Origin: Sclerodactyla briareus
Taxonomy: Eukaryota > Echinodermata > Holothuroidea > Dendrochirotida > Sclerodactylidae
Reading direction: 5' to 3'
Length of the DNA: 64,000 nt
Assembly: GCA_026419785.1 (NCBI GenBank)
Contig: JAODTK010005667.1
Location: forward strand, 610,124-674,123
Each line of letters starts with the position of its first letter. Position 1 is the stretch's first letter. Below are positions 47,264-60,249 of the stretch, piece after piece. Under the pieces are notes generated by a model that did not search any database, had not been told where the DNA came from, and saw only the letters and a list, made by a program, of their open reading frames with translations. Made by a program: the position numbers and the translations under genes.

Positions 47264-50200
47264 CTCAATCCCCGCCAACTTGTTTGCCACAAATCTCCCG
47301 GAATACCGTATTTGGAGCTGGGCGTAAATTTGGCCGGAGACCATGTGCTACCCCCTCCCACCGTCCAATGTTTGGGGAAATATTCTTAGGCTAGAATGCA
47401 CACAATGACATTGCAACATTTGAACGGGGCGCGGGGTTTGGCATGTTCGTGCAGTTTTGTTCCAACTACTTTTGGCGGAGAATGTAGCACGGCCTACACT
47501 AATCCCGTACTCATGTACATGACAACACCTGTTTCCCTCCATTAACAGTGTTGGCACGAGCTATGTTGCCCGATGCATGCGTGAGGCAAGATAAAGAATG
47601 TTTAACCTCATTGTCAGTAATACGGGTTTGAAAAAGATTAATAAGTTCATTGTTAGAACATGCATATACCAAGATCACAATGGCATTACCATCACAACTG
47701 TCAGCGAGTCAGCAGCAGGATCCCCCGTGGCGTGGCCAATATTATCATTCAACTCATTCACGTAGGGTTTGGGTGGTGAGGGTGGCGGGGGAGCTTGTAT
47801 ATATTTTGGTAGAGGGTGGTCGTTTAATTTTTTCAGTTAGAAGTATAGTGTCTTTCGCATCGCGGTTTCGGTCCTATTATGGCGGGGAAGGGGAGGGGTG
47901 TGTATTGGTGTTGGGGTTGCCTGAGCTAGTTGGATGTGCGGTGCTTCTGGGCTCAGGACTACATTTTCCGTCCCCGGTCATGATAGCTTAGGTTGCACCC
48001 AATTGTTGCTGTCCTCCAGTGTACAGGCGACTACAAGAACACCATTTACTGTTTAACTAATCTGAACTAGATGGCATGCGGGTTACTATTACGAAGCGAC
48101 TATTAGTGATGGAATTGACTGTTAATATGTTGTCCACGCAATATAACATACATGTGGCTGGTTAGTACCTCAATGTAGATCGTTAAGTCAATCCTTAATA
48201 TTCTGTTGACAATGCAGGATTTAATGTAAAACCAAAGTGCTTTACCAGTCGTGGCTTGTTACCATGTACATTCCTATAGGGTTAACCTAAAAAGGAATAC
48301 TATAAGAAAGCTTGGTAGAGCCATGAACTTTATACAGTATATATGGTTTACCGTCCTTTAACCCTCTCAATTTTTACGGCGCGTAGGGGCCTCTGAGCTA
48401 TTCCAATGACACTCACAATGTCCTACATAGCCGCAAATAATGGTTAATGACATTTCAGTCACACACTGACTGGTGGCTGCGTCATGATGTTACGTAAAAA
48501 ACCATAATGTAAGACTATCCTGTGCCTGGATTTACCCTATTAGCGCCACCAACTGAACTTCTTCAGTTTGGGCTGTTGCTGTATGCTATATTTGTACCAC
48601 CGAACTTTTCCTTAAGAGGGTGTCCTTACATCACTTTTATCATCGTAACGATGACGTCACAATGTATTCCAGTAGTGCGATACCCTAGCCATGAGTTTAG
48701 TTTCGCACCTTTTGTATAAACCAGACACAATCATTGTCCTTCAGCCTTTAATCACGAAGTTGTCGTAATGCTGTGGTGTTCTCCATACCCGCCTTAACGC
48801 TACCCCATATATACCTGCTACACCCCGCCAAATTGTTGGCACAAATCTTCCCGTATTACGTATTGGAGCTGGTACCGTAAATTTGTACCGGAACCATGTG
48901 GCATAACCCCTCCCACGTTTCAATTTGTGGGAAATGTTTTGTTCTTATGATCGATGACACGAATACATTCAACATTAAATCGGGGCGCGGGGTTGGCATG
49001 TTCGGGCATTTGTTCCAACTACTTTTTGGGGGATTGGTAGCACGGCCTCCCCTACATCTTACTCATGGTACATTACAACGCCTTTTCCCTCGTAACCGTG
49101 TTGGACAGCTATTTGCACGATGCATGCGTGAGGCAGATAAGACATGTTTAATCACTCATTGTCAGTAACTACGGGTTTAAAAGATTTAATAAATTCATGT
49201 TTATTAACATGTCATATCCAGATCAAAATGGCATTAAGCATCCACACAGACCTGGAAGCTAAGTCAGCAGAGGATCCCGTGGCGTGGCAAATATTATTCA
49301 TTTCAACTCATTCCACGTAGGGGTTGGGGTGGGAGGGTGCGGGGGAGCTTGTCTATTGTGGTACGGGGTGGTCGTTTATTTGTTTTCAGTTATAAGTCTA
49401 ATGTCGTTCGCTCCCGGTTCGGTCTCTTATGGCGGTGGAAGGGGAGGGGGTGGACGTGGGGTGTTTGGGGTTGCTAGGCTATTTGAGTGCGGTGCTTCTG
49501 GGCGCGCTCAAGTCCCCGTCATGGATAGATTATGTTGAATACAAATGGTGTTGCTTCCCTCCGTATAACAAGGCGACTGCAAGGGACACCATTTACTGTT
49601 TACTAAGTCATTCATGACACTGAGATGGCATGCGTTGGACTTTATTACGCAGCAACTATTAGTGATTGAATGGACTGTTAAATATTTTGTCCCCACGCAA
49701 TATTACATAGTCGTGGTTTAAGTAACCATCAATTTGATAGTTAGTCAATCCCCTTAATTATTTCTGTTGACAATGCGGATTATTATGTAAACCAAAGATG
49801 CTTACCATAACCGTTGCTTTACACCATGTACATTACCTATAGGGTTAAACCTAAAAGGAATACTAAAAAAGCTTGGTATATGCCTGTACTTTCTACCAGT
49901 AATAATGGTTATACCGTCTTTAACCATCGCATTTTTACGGCGCGTAGGGGCCTCTGAGCTATTCCACTGACCCTCACAATGTCCTACAGATAGTCGCAAT
50001 AATTTAATGACATTTCAGGAACCACTGACTGTGGCTGTTCGGTCAGAGTTACGATAAACCATAATGTAAACTATCATTTTCCTGGGATTCCCTATTTACT
50101 GCCACAACTTTACGTCTTCAGTTTGGTTGCTGTAGGCTATATTGTACCACCAGACTTTCCTTAATAGGTCGGTCCTTACATTCACGTTTTTCTAGCGTAA

Positions 50201-52172
50201 CGATGACGTCAAATGTATTCCAAAGTGAGTGCAGATGAGCCCTATACATTAGTTATGTTTTCTACTTGGTAATAAAACCAGAAAATACATTTGTACGTTC
50301 AAGCCTTTTAAATCAGCGATATTCGTAATGCTGTGTGTGGGTTGTCTCTCCGCTAACCGCGTAACGCTAACCCATATATAACTGCTACAAGCCCCTCCAA
50401 ATATTGTTGGGCACAAATCTTCCCGTAATAACGTATTTTGGAGCTGGGACGAAATTTGACCGGAGACCATGTCATAACCCCTCCCCCGTTTCATGTTGGG
50501 GAAATGTTCTTAGGATGAATGACACGAATGACATTCAACTTTGAATCGGGGGCGCGGGGGTTTGGCATGTTCGTGCAGTTTGTTCCAACTACTTTTTGGC
50601 GGGATTTGTATCCGGCCTACACTAAATCCCTTACTCATGGTACCTGACAACACCTGTTGCCCCTCTTAACAGTGTTGGCACGAGCTAGTTTGCCGATGCA
50701 TGCGTGATGCAGAATAAAGAATGTATTAACACTCATTGTCAGTATACGGGGTTTGGAAACGATTAATAAATTCATTGTTCTAACATTTCATATACCAATA
50801 TCACAATGGCATTAACCATCCTACAACGTAAGCGAAGTCCGCAGAGGATCCCCGTGGCGTGGCAAATATTATTCATTTCACTCATTCAACGTAGGGGTTT
50901 GGGTGGGATGTTGCGGGTGAGCTTGTATATTGTGGACAGGGTGGTCTTTTATTTGTTTACAGTTAGATGTATAATTCGTTCGCGCGCGGTTCGGTCTATT
51001 GGCGGGGGAAGGGGAGGGGGTTGGTGAGTGGTGTTGGTTGCCTGAGCTAGTTGATTGGTGCGTGCTTCTGGCGCAGGCTAACACTTCCCCGGTCATAGAT
51101 AGATAGTGTTAATACACTGTGTGGCTTCCCTCAGTAGTAAAGCGACTTACAAGGGCCACCATTTACTTGTTTACTAATTTCCATGGACACTAGATGGCAT
51201 GCGGGGGACTTATACGCAGCAACTATTATGATTGATTGTACTGTTAAATATTTTCCGCATATGACATACTGTTCGTGGTTTTGTAACCTCAATGTAGATA
51301 GTTAAGTCAATCCTTAATTATTACTGTTAACAATGCAGATTTCTGTAAACCCAAAAGATGCTTTTACCATTAACCTGGCCGAAGTGGCTTTACCAGTACA
51401 TTAACCTATCAGTTAAACCTAAAAAATGAATACTATAGGAAAGCTTGGTATATGCCTGAACTTTATAAAGTATATAATGGTTACCGTCTTTAACCATCTC
51501 CATTTTTTACGCGCGTAGGGCCTCTATGGCTAGTCCACTGACACTCACAATTTCCTACGATAGTCGCCAATAATTTAATGACCTTTCGGGAACCCACTGA
51601 CTGTGGCTGTCGTCTGATGTTACGATAACCTAATGTAACCTATCATGTTCCTGGGATTACCCTAGTTAGCGGCCACAACTTGAACTCTCAGTTTGGTTGC
51701 TGGAGGCTATATTGTACCGACCGCACTTTTCCTTATGAGGGCGTCCTTACATCACTTTTATCATCGTAACGATGACGTCACATGTGTGCCAGGGAGTGCA
51801 GATGACCTAATACATGATTTCTGTTTCGACTTTGTAATAAACCCTATAAAAAGACATTTGTACGTTCAGCCTTTAAACATCAGCGATAGTTTGTCGTAAT
51901 GCTGTGTTTGTTCTCCCATACCCGCGTACGCTACCATATACCTCTGCTACAATCCCCGCCAAAATTGTTGCAACACAAATCTTCCCGTAATAACGTATTT
52001 GGAGCTGGGACAGTAAATGTGACCGGAGACCATGTGGCAGACCCCCTCCCCCGTTTTCATGTTGGGGACTGTTTTAGTATAGCAGACACGAAGCCAATTC
52101 AACATTGAATCGGGGTGCGCGGGGGTTTTGGCATGTTAGTGGCAGTTTTGTTCAACTATTTGGCGGGGATTG
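47264..52172. repeat. Satellite-like tandem array, unit about 1.56 kb, about 3.1 copies
   Basis: The anchor CCCCGCCAA..TTGTT occurs at about 47271, 48823, 50391 and 51955, giving periods of roughly 1552, 1568 and 1564 bases. Other anchors recur in every unit: CTTCCCG..ATACGTATT.GGAGCTGG, GACCATGTG, CGGGGCGCGGGGTTTGGCATGTTCG, TTGTTCCAACTACTTTT, GATGCATGCGTGA, GATCC.CGTGGCGTGGC, ACGGCGCGTAGGGGCCTCT and TAACGATGACGTCA. The array starts and stops abruptly against unrelated DNA. Copies differ mainly by one-base indels. Confidence 0.95.
47680..47991 (+). CDS. Recurrent open frame within the 1.56-kb unit
   Basis: Each unit has an ATGGCATTA start (47680, 49227, 50806) followed by a frame that runs 73 to about 104 codons before different indels break it. 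Shared segments include a RRxWV/LG-like stretch and a glycine-rich end encoded by GGCGGGGGAAGGGGAGG. The recurrence follows from the repeat itself and is not evidence for a gene. No family is recognised. Confidence 0.15.
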   Translation: MALPSQLSASQQQDPPWRGQYYHSTHSRRVWVVRVAGELVYILVEGGRLIFSVRSIVSFASRFRSYYGGEGEGCVLVLGLPELVGCAVLLGSGLHFPSPVMIA

Positions 52173-54900
52173 TATGTTCAAGTTCCATGTCATGAGGCGC
52201 GGTACTGGATATGGGGAGAGAGAGCCAGAACATATCCCGATCTTAAAGTTTGACCCAATATAAGCATAAGCATGTGGTAACTTCCCGGGAAAGGATTATC
52301 GCCAATACCACTATTGTTTTGGTGTAGATCGTATCACATTGAGAGAAATGGGAATTGTGATAAAAGTGCAGCAGAAATACCAAATCTGAAAACCGTGTCG
52401 TCATCTTCATCATGATACTCCAAAGCGCTTCGTCACAGGACGATTTTATGGAGGATAGTTGGTGTTCAATGTGAGAACATACTGTTGGCAAAAACCAGGG
52501 TGTCCCCTGCCCTGACTAAATTTTCACTGAACAGACCCGCAATGTTTGAATGTGGGGGGTGTTTGCATTACGCAGGGTCTTTTAAGGGGGCGATATGTCA
52601 TCGTCCTTCAATAGTGGAGCGCTGTTTATGTTTCAGCCTAAGTCTTTTTCCTACTTCACTCGGCTCTGTTGCCCCCGGAAGAGACTAGTGTTGTAAGCTG
52701 TCCTGATATTTCTACAAATTGGGAGGGATTAAGAGGTGGAGCATGTATTCCCACAACCTGGTGGATAAGGTAGAGTTTGGATTGATACCTTGCCCAGGTG
52801 CTAACGTGGACTGTAACCCACAATTACGAGCTCTCTGACTGTTAAAGTTGTTTGCATTAGGGATGGCTTCTGGTAGTCCCATTCATTGTTGGTCATTTGT
52901 TGTGATATATTGCGTTGGCCATGTGACTCGCTGTTAGCCTAGGCTTTTTCTGTGGTGTAGTATGAAGAATGGACTTTGACCCATGTTGAATGGCACTCAA
53001 CCTCTTTTCGTGTGACTGACGGTCACTGACAGGTAACCTGAATTGTTCTGATTTTATTAATGGCTGTTATGCTGGTCTATGGAGGTTGTTTATGTAATTT
53101 ATTGTTTCGCATAATGTTGAAATGAGAGTTTTAAAAAACTTGGGAGGAGGAATCTGAGACCTGAATAATGAGCCAGTCTGATTGTTAATTGTATGGATCA
53201 CTTGGCTGTTTTGTAGAGTGAAAGGCCGATATGTTGGGTAGGATGTCAGTCGCGTGTGTTCATCTGCGCAGATTATTTATCATTCGGGTAGCTGTGTTTT
53301 TGTAGATTAGTTAAATGTGTATACATGTCTCAGTCATGATTTCTGAGGGTTGGATTCATATGGGAATATTTGACTTGGATTAAGCGGGCCACCTGGGTTT
53401 ATCACTCTGCCATAACGTGTTCACTTGGGCTTTTGCTACAACTTGAATTAGTTTTGCGGTTTTGTATTGAACTATCATTAATTCCCGTCTTATCGTCATC
53501 GTCTTTGTTACGGTCAAGTCTATTTGTCAATACACGGTCCAGAAGGTCGATACAGTAATCATCTTCAAGTCATTTTTTTTTGTCAGGATAACAGGAACCT
53601 GTCAAAGGAAGTTGAATTATCTTCAACTTTGTCCTCGAAATTAGAACCCCTCAACTGGTGATCGTGAATGAAGGAATGAATATTGGAGCTTTTGCGCTAT
53701 CGCGCGAATGAAAGCCTGTCATCCTTTGTGTTGGAACAATCCAATTTATTGACTGAAAATTTTTGTGACAATTAACAGACCGGAAATCTTTTCTATTCTC
53801 GAGATTTTCCATTTTACTGAGGACCTGTTGTCAATAACACTATCGGTGCACGAGACACGCTTGGTAAAAAAAAATCTACCAGCTCTGTTTTGGACCATTT
53901 CGAGTTTTTTTTTCTTTTTGCCATGACTGTGTGGAGACTCACCAGACTTTGTGATGCGCCCTTACAAGTTGGGGACAACCACATGTTATGGCATTTTCTT
54001 CAAAATGGGAGGGGCAATGGTGAAATTTGATGACTTAGTGGCCTTTACAGCTAATGGACATTCACCAACCATTTGTCAAGTGCTTGGCTACTTCCTGAAG
54101 TACTAATTGATCTTGAGGGGAGTCGATCGGTCTGTACATGATAAACATATGATTCCACAAGAATGTTAGTATAGATTGGAACCATTTCGCCCTGACCGTG
54201 AGGTCAGTGTGTTCATTGATATATCAGAATCTATAATAAATCCACTTTCGCAGCAGCATCTCAATTAGAATATATTATTGGAGGAAAGGGAACACTGGAA
54301 TTTTTTTTTTGTATTATTGCAGTAAGACATATTGAATTGGTTTGATAACATTTTAAAATATAGGAATAGAAGTACAAGACTATACAAAATCGATTTCATC
54401 GCTCGCATAATAACAAAGGCAGTGCTCGCGTAACTACTACCATTGAAAACTATAGCGGTTTGCGGCCTGTTAAAATCCCGATCCGGCGTTTACTTATGGA
54501 CGAAGACGCTTTAACGGGTATTTGAAGTCATACGGTGTTTTGCCACAATGTTGACAAATATAGCGAGAAGAGAGCTAAAAAATATTATTGAATCAAATCC
54601 AAATTCAATAAGATGGCTCCTGTTGTTTGACTAAGAAACTTCAATCGCCAAAACACTAGGACGCGATCTCCCTGCATAAAAATCAGCTTTGTATCAATAC
54701 ACCCCAATAACTGCTGACAGTCGCTAACTTGAGTATGAACTCGTACGGACGTAACCATATGTGACTGAGGCAGAACATGTTTTGTTCGCAGTTCTAAATG
54801 TCATTTTAACATTAGTTGATAATCATTATCAACCAGTTGGCTACTGATTTTTCTACCTTGGTAGGCATAATTTCATCAGCATACTTTTCCTTGGGTATGA
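52173..54900. other. Unassigned DNA
   Basis: About 2.7 kb of non-repetitive sequence without long frames. A T run at 54301-54310 and a few short homopolymers are the only features seen. Confidence 0.4.
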
Positions 54901-56690
54901 GAGAGAATGAACGAAATGACGCAAATCATCCATTGTCTGAGTCAAACGTTTGTGATGAAAGAGTTGTTGAAGTTTGAGGAACATAACATATACGTAAAAT
55001 ATGGACAATTTGTTGTGTTTTTATTACATTTTCAGCCTCATACAAATAATGAAGATCAGATGAAAACTACCTCAATATGTAAACAGATGCTTCATGAGTA
55101 ATCAGCAAACCCTTGTAACTTGGCCATGTATACGTTCCTCTCCATACCATGCAGATGTTTCATGTTCATGCTTAGATCGTATAGTGAGTCTGTGATAAGG
55201 CGGCGAGTCACTGTTACTCATTCATAGCAGGTTAAAATTAGCATTTAGGCTTGTTACCATAATCAGATATTGTTCAGTGAATTGCACACTGTTACCATGG
55301 TGACTCATTCAATTCGGACTGCTTTCGACCGTGATCCGTTTTCTCCTCGAACGCAAAAATTTTCCGCCAAAACAAACGGAAGGTCACTTCAGCCATTCGG
55401 GGTGACCAGTAATCTGAGGACCTGGACTTCCCTCCAAAACATGCCGCTTTCTTTGGAAACTCATTGTTAGATGTCACAGATGCACATTTAATATGTATTT
55501 TCCTATTATACATGTTCATGTTACTGTCCCTCCGCCTGAAGATTGTCATGATGGTTGTTCCTGCCGCCACTCTTTTCTGCTGTGCATTTGAAGCACCTAC
55601 TGTAACCTCTGTTAGCCGTCGAAGAGCAACCGTTCGTGCTGATGTATTCCCATTATAGGCCTCCGAGCAAGCTTCTCAGGGTTGGTTCAGGGGTATGACT
55701 GTTATTCTTAGTTTCGAATGCCCTGGCAGCACCAATCATTGCATCTCCATCCCCTTCACCCAGGTCCCTCGTAGTGCGGTAGTGGATCCATGGTTGATGC
55801 GGCGTCTTGATTTTGAATGACATCACGGTCATCTGAACCTTATCTAAATGAATGATGGCATGAACAAAAAAGCATAGAAAGCATTTACACCACACAATCC
55901 ACCATACATTTTTCAAGATAGCCAACTCCAATATCCACACTGCTCATATGATTGCAATATGAATTGTTTTCCCCGCATGAAGTAGTCTACTGGCAAAAAC
56001 GTCATCCGCCAAATTCACTCCCTTCTTTCAGTTTTCTATGAATCGGTAATCAACTGATTTCGTTTCCTTTCCTTGCCCGTCAATTTCTACGGAAACCTCT
56101 CATAGTTCTAGTTCTAGTATCATTAGCAGTTTTTGCTTGCTTGCTAAATTTCTAAATCAGTTCTCATCTCCTCGGCCGTGCGCGAGCAAGTGTCAAGCGA
56201 ACGACCGCGTCAACGCCAGTTGTGTTCCAGTCCAGTTATCCAGTCGAGTTTCCGACTCCGTCACCGAATTTCCGATGTGTGCAGTGAAGTGTGGCGCTTG
56301 TATCAGGAGTAGTTTTAAGCTTTTGTGTCATGTAACTGGGCCCTCTATACATTAAAAAAACAAAACATAAAGAATTCCAACTTCAATATATTGAACCACT
56401 CACATAACAAGAACAGTGCACTGTCTTGCCGGCCACATAAACGTTAATGTGTTTGGGGCTGTTCTTTAGTACTATACGGGGTACTTCTTACCGCAGCTAA
56501 ACAACTAATCTCCTAAATCCACTGATTGTTGTTATTCAAACACCGCACACAGATACTATTTAGTTAGACCCCGTATGGTGACTTATGCTTTCACCAGGCT
56601 TCGGAAAACTAAACTCAAAGCTCAAGAATATGTATGACATAATCCAATGTTAGTCGAAGAGACGCATTAAAAACGTCTTCTCGTTTTTTT
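54901..56690. other. Unassigned DNA with a CpG-richer segment
   Basis: The minus frame at 55292-55570 is open for 92 codons with no recognised domain. A CpG-richer segment at 56160-56290 contains a short plus frame with several cysteines (MCAVKCGACIRSSF), too short to assign. Confidence 0.35.
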
Positions 56691-56694
56691 AAAG

Positions 56695-56790
56695 GTATAC
56701 CTGCCGATCCGGGGATCGAACCTATACAAGGTCCGGCAAGGATATCGGACCTGGATAGATTACACTGGCTTGTCCAGCTTTACCGAGTGA
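56695..56790 (-). mobile_element. Possible tRNA-like SINE fragment
   Basis: The minus strand has a strong B-box-like word, GGTTCGATCCCCGG (about 56711-56724), and a pairing pair CCGATCCGGGG/CCCCGGATCGG around it. The upstream A-box is poor, so a complete tRNA is not supported. Confidence 0.35.
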
Positions 56791-58140
56791 ATGGAATGAG
56801 GCTAGGCCTCTTTGGTGGCGTCACAATGTATCACTCGTAGACGGCATATGCAAAATGGCCCGGGCTGATTTCTCGGTGATCACGTATGGGATGTTATGGG
56901 TCACTCTCCGAAAAGTCACTTTTCCAAAGCTGACGATATTCAGAAAGGGGTTCTTCACCCCAAAAGGTCGCTATTCCTGCTTTGTGATCAGAGTCACCAT
57001 TCCAAAGGTTCGCTATTCCGACCTGCACGCGAATAACATCCCCGGTACTCAATTCCGAATAGCCCCCATCAGTTACAAGATTCTTTATATTAACAATCTC
57101 GATTTTTCAATTCGGAAATTGCGATCCTTCAAATAATGATTTATGATGCTCAGTTCGGAACGAATACTCTTGAAATTAAAATACTCCAAAACAACGGGCT
57201 CGAATTACCTTTAGGCCAGCCACCCCTCGGATCTTCAAATTGCCAGTCCCCTGCATAGACTGAAACCAACACAGCACGCTACCAACTGGTGTGGGCACAT
57301 CAATTACCAATGTTCTATTCAGGCTTACTCGATAACTCTAACTTGACGGACCTCGCCTAGATTTTTTCTCTTAGGGATGAATTTAACTATCATATGATTT
57401 GTTATGCTTTTCATCCGGCAAGGTTAAGCCAAGAGTCCAACACAAATGAAAGATAAAAGAAAGGATTAAGATCATTACATTGGAATAAAGTTTAGGTTTA
57501 CGAGCAGTTCTCCGAACATCTCAGAATTATTCCTAATTTGAGACATGGTCGAGATGCCTTCCTGGCGCAGGCATTTTTCTATTGTTTGAGACGAGGTTAG
57601 ATAATACCAAAATTCAAAAGCCGGAGACATCGATTAAAGAGAAACAAAAAAATTTGCACTCCGCGTCCGGCCATTCATTTCGGAATTATAAGATCCTCAT
57701 AACATACTCTCATTGCCCCCCCCCCCCCAAAAAAGGAAATAATCATAGATGCCTGCTCTTGGCTTGTCGACCACATCTGCAGTATGAATCTGAATTCAAG
57801 TTTCAAGGTTGCGGCTCTTTCTTAGATGTATCCGCATCTTTGATACGTCGAAGACAGTAGATTACTTGTTTAGCAAGCACAGGGTGTTTTGAATTCGTGG
57901 CATGGGAGTCGAATGTTAAAAAAAAATACAGAAAATGCGCATTGCTTTTCATATCATAGCAGTAACAAAGCTAGTATAAATGTTTACTTTTCACCTCAAC
58001 TTTCACCCTCATAGCTTTACTGATTTTTCATGACACGACATTTTATCATATTTTTACCTTTTACCCGCAATTACCTCGAAGACCCTCTCCCAAATGAACC
58101 ATCAACTTTCCTACTCCAATAAATGGTTACTATTATAATT
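56791..58140. other. Unassigned DNA
   Basis: Frames at 56855-57136 and 57582-57860 have no recognised domain. A C run of about 15 followed by an A run lies at 57716-57736. Confidence 0.4.
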
Positions 58141-58149
58141 ATAACGATT

Positions 58150-58450
58150 GGTTGGCACATGGTGGCTCGTCGGCCTTCCACCCGGTTGGAGACCGGGGTT
58201 CGATATCCCGGGTCCGGGTCATACTTTTTAAAATGGAACCTTTTGCCTTCTCGCTGGGCGCTCCCACAGTGATTGGAGTCAGGGACAGGGCGATTTTGCG
58301 AGTTGCCGTCTGCGTGTAATTACCCCCCCCCCCCCACCCAACCTTTCCGGTACGCCAAGGGCATTGCCTTATTCCGTGTACCTGGGAGGTTTCGCACTGA
58401 CAATTATGCAGAATCCCAGTCTGCACCCTGCTGGGCTCGAATAGGTTCGA
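58150..58450 (+). mobile_element. tRNA-derived SINE
   Basis: A tRNA-like head at 58151-58224 has a GGTGGCTCGTCGG A-box-like block and a GGGGTTCGATATCCCGGG B-box block with a well-paired T stem. The body follows, with CTTTTGCCTTCTCGCTGGGCG, a long C run (58323-58335) and a GGTACGCCAAGGGCATTGCC segment. The body and poly-C look like a family consensus rather than unique DNA. The 3' end is estimated. Confidence 0.6.
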
Positions 58451-59600
58451 TCCTCTCTCGGCAAGTAATCAAGAGCAAAAAGACAAACATGTAAAAAAGA
58501 GGCCAATGACTTTCGAGTATATTCCAATCTTTCAACCTCTTAATCATCCATTGTTTGAGTGGTATCAACGTTTCCGTAATTCGACTTCAAATACCGCGAA
58601 TGACCGTCATTGGGCTTTTACATATCACCCGAAAGTTGACTACATATTCAACTTCCAACCTCTTAGCATATATACGTTTGAAGATAATAGACAAATATCT
58701 GAACATAGGACTATAACATTTAGTTAGGTCATTTGACATAACTTCGGGGTAAAAGTAGTTTCTTGTCGAAAGAGTCGAATCCTGCTAAAGTAACGGTGCT
58801 TTTCAAAGTTCCACTTCTCTCACATGCATGTTGAAGCTTCCACTCACGTCTATCGAAGAGACGTAAATATCGGCCCCGGGAGCAGGATTATAGCTTCCTG
58901 CCCGTTTAACTGGCACTATTCGAGAGAAGAGGGTAATTTCGTCGTCGAGAACACCGCCACGCTCAAATCTGTTCCACCAAATGGGCCCCCCAAAGACGCG
59001 GACGTATTGTGTAGTATAATTTAGAACAAACTGGATCATGACTTTGGAATGAACTTTACTTCAAAACACCCTTACGGAAATACAAACCATATTTCCAAAT
59101 GTCACCTCATATCACGACCGGTTTAGGTTCTATGTGCGTATAGACGGACGGACATAACAGACGCACGCCAATTTGCTTTTTGCTATTAATCCGTTAAAAA
59201 TGCATTAATGAATCCCTAAACCCGCGAAATATTCTCCCAACAAGTCTCCCTCCACCTACATCTAGTCGCTCAACTTTCCTACCATCAATTATCGTTATGT
59301 ATGTATCCGCATCTGTCGTCTGTATATCGTTTTTCGAAATATTGGCTTGGCCCAAATAAGAGCCTAAAAGTCAGTCAGGATACAATGGAAAAGTAATTAC
59401 AGACCCACATATCTGTAAAATCGACAACTCTGTGCGCTTTGAAATCTGTCAACAGGAGATGATTTCACCATATATATAGTAGTACGTGGCAAGAGGGTCT
59501 TGTAAAAACGCCGAGACGATCATAAGGTGTGGAAAGGCAATGTATTAGCAATGACGAAGGTGAGTAGGAACAGACACTGCTCACAAGGAAATATCCACAA
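58451..59600. other. Unassigned DNA
   Basis: Frames of 66-78 codons at 58506-59039 show no motif. Nothing else supported. Confidence 0.4.
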
Positions 59601-59678
59601 GTACATTAGCACTCTTATAATAAAAAAAAACAGACTATAAACTGTGCTAGGAATATCCACAAGTACATTAGCATAAAT
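59586..59678. repeat. Direct repeat at the LINE 3' end
   Basis: GGAAATATCCACAAGTACATTAGCA (59588-59612) recurs, with one base less at the left, at about 59651-59674. Each copy is followed by an A-rich stretch. It may be a tandem 3' tail of the minus-strand LINE or a small duplication. Confidence 0.8.
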
Positions 59679-60030
59679 GAAAAAAAAAAAGACAGAACTC
59701 GCGACGTTTGTTGACGGGTGACTCGTTTAATTACAGAGGAAGCTAAGTAACCGTACTTGCGTGCCCTCATTGTTGTTTTTAACGAACCGAGCACCTGATC
59801 TCTGAACTTTCTCATTACAGTTTAGTATGTGGTTCCCACCCAACCAAAGCATATTCTAAATGTGGTCTGACAAGGGTGACGAATTGTCAAACTAACAACA
59901 TTAATCGACCACATTCCCTATAACGTAAAACTACTATCACAAAATTCTGCAAACTAAATGGGAAAATCGTGAAATAAACTCCTAAATATATTTGAAACGG
60001 CGCTGCTAAGAAGTACACTAACATATGCGC
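59600..60030 (-). mobile_element. CR1-like LINE 3' fragment
   Basis: The minus strand gives, in order, YLGVYFT (about 59970-59990), LVRPHLEYALVGWEPHTK (about 59820-59873), then after a stop EKVQRSGARFVKNN (about 59772-59812). This is the conserved segment after the reverse transcriptase core in CR1/Jockey-like ORF2 proteins (normally LVRPHLEYA..VWDPHT...QRRAARFV). The 3' part at 59585-59690 carries two copies of a TGCTAATGTACTTGTGGATATT block on the minus strand. 5' truncated and broken. Confidence 0.75.
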
Positions 60031-60249
60031 GTCTGAATGGCAACCCAATAAATCCTTCACTGTTGGCAACGTTTCTACAGAGTCACAGAGTCTCACGGGC
60101 GCACTATTGGAACTGAGGACCCTACCCACAGTGGACCGCGATGGACTGGCCAGGAGTAATAGATACTAGGCAAAGATTCAACAACATTTTCTTCTGCAGT
60201 GCTTAATTTATATGAAATTATGAAGAAAAATCTCGATGACATCCTTCAC

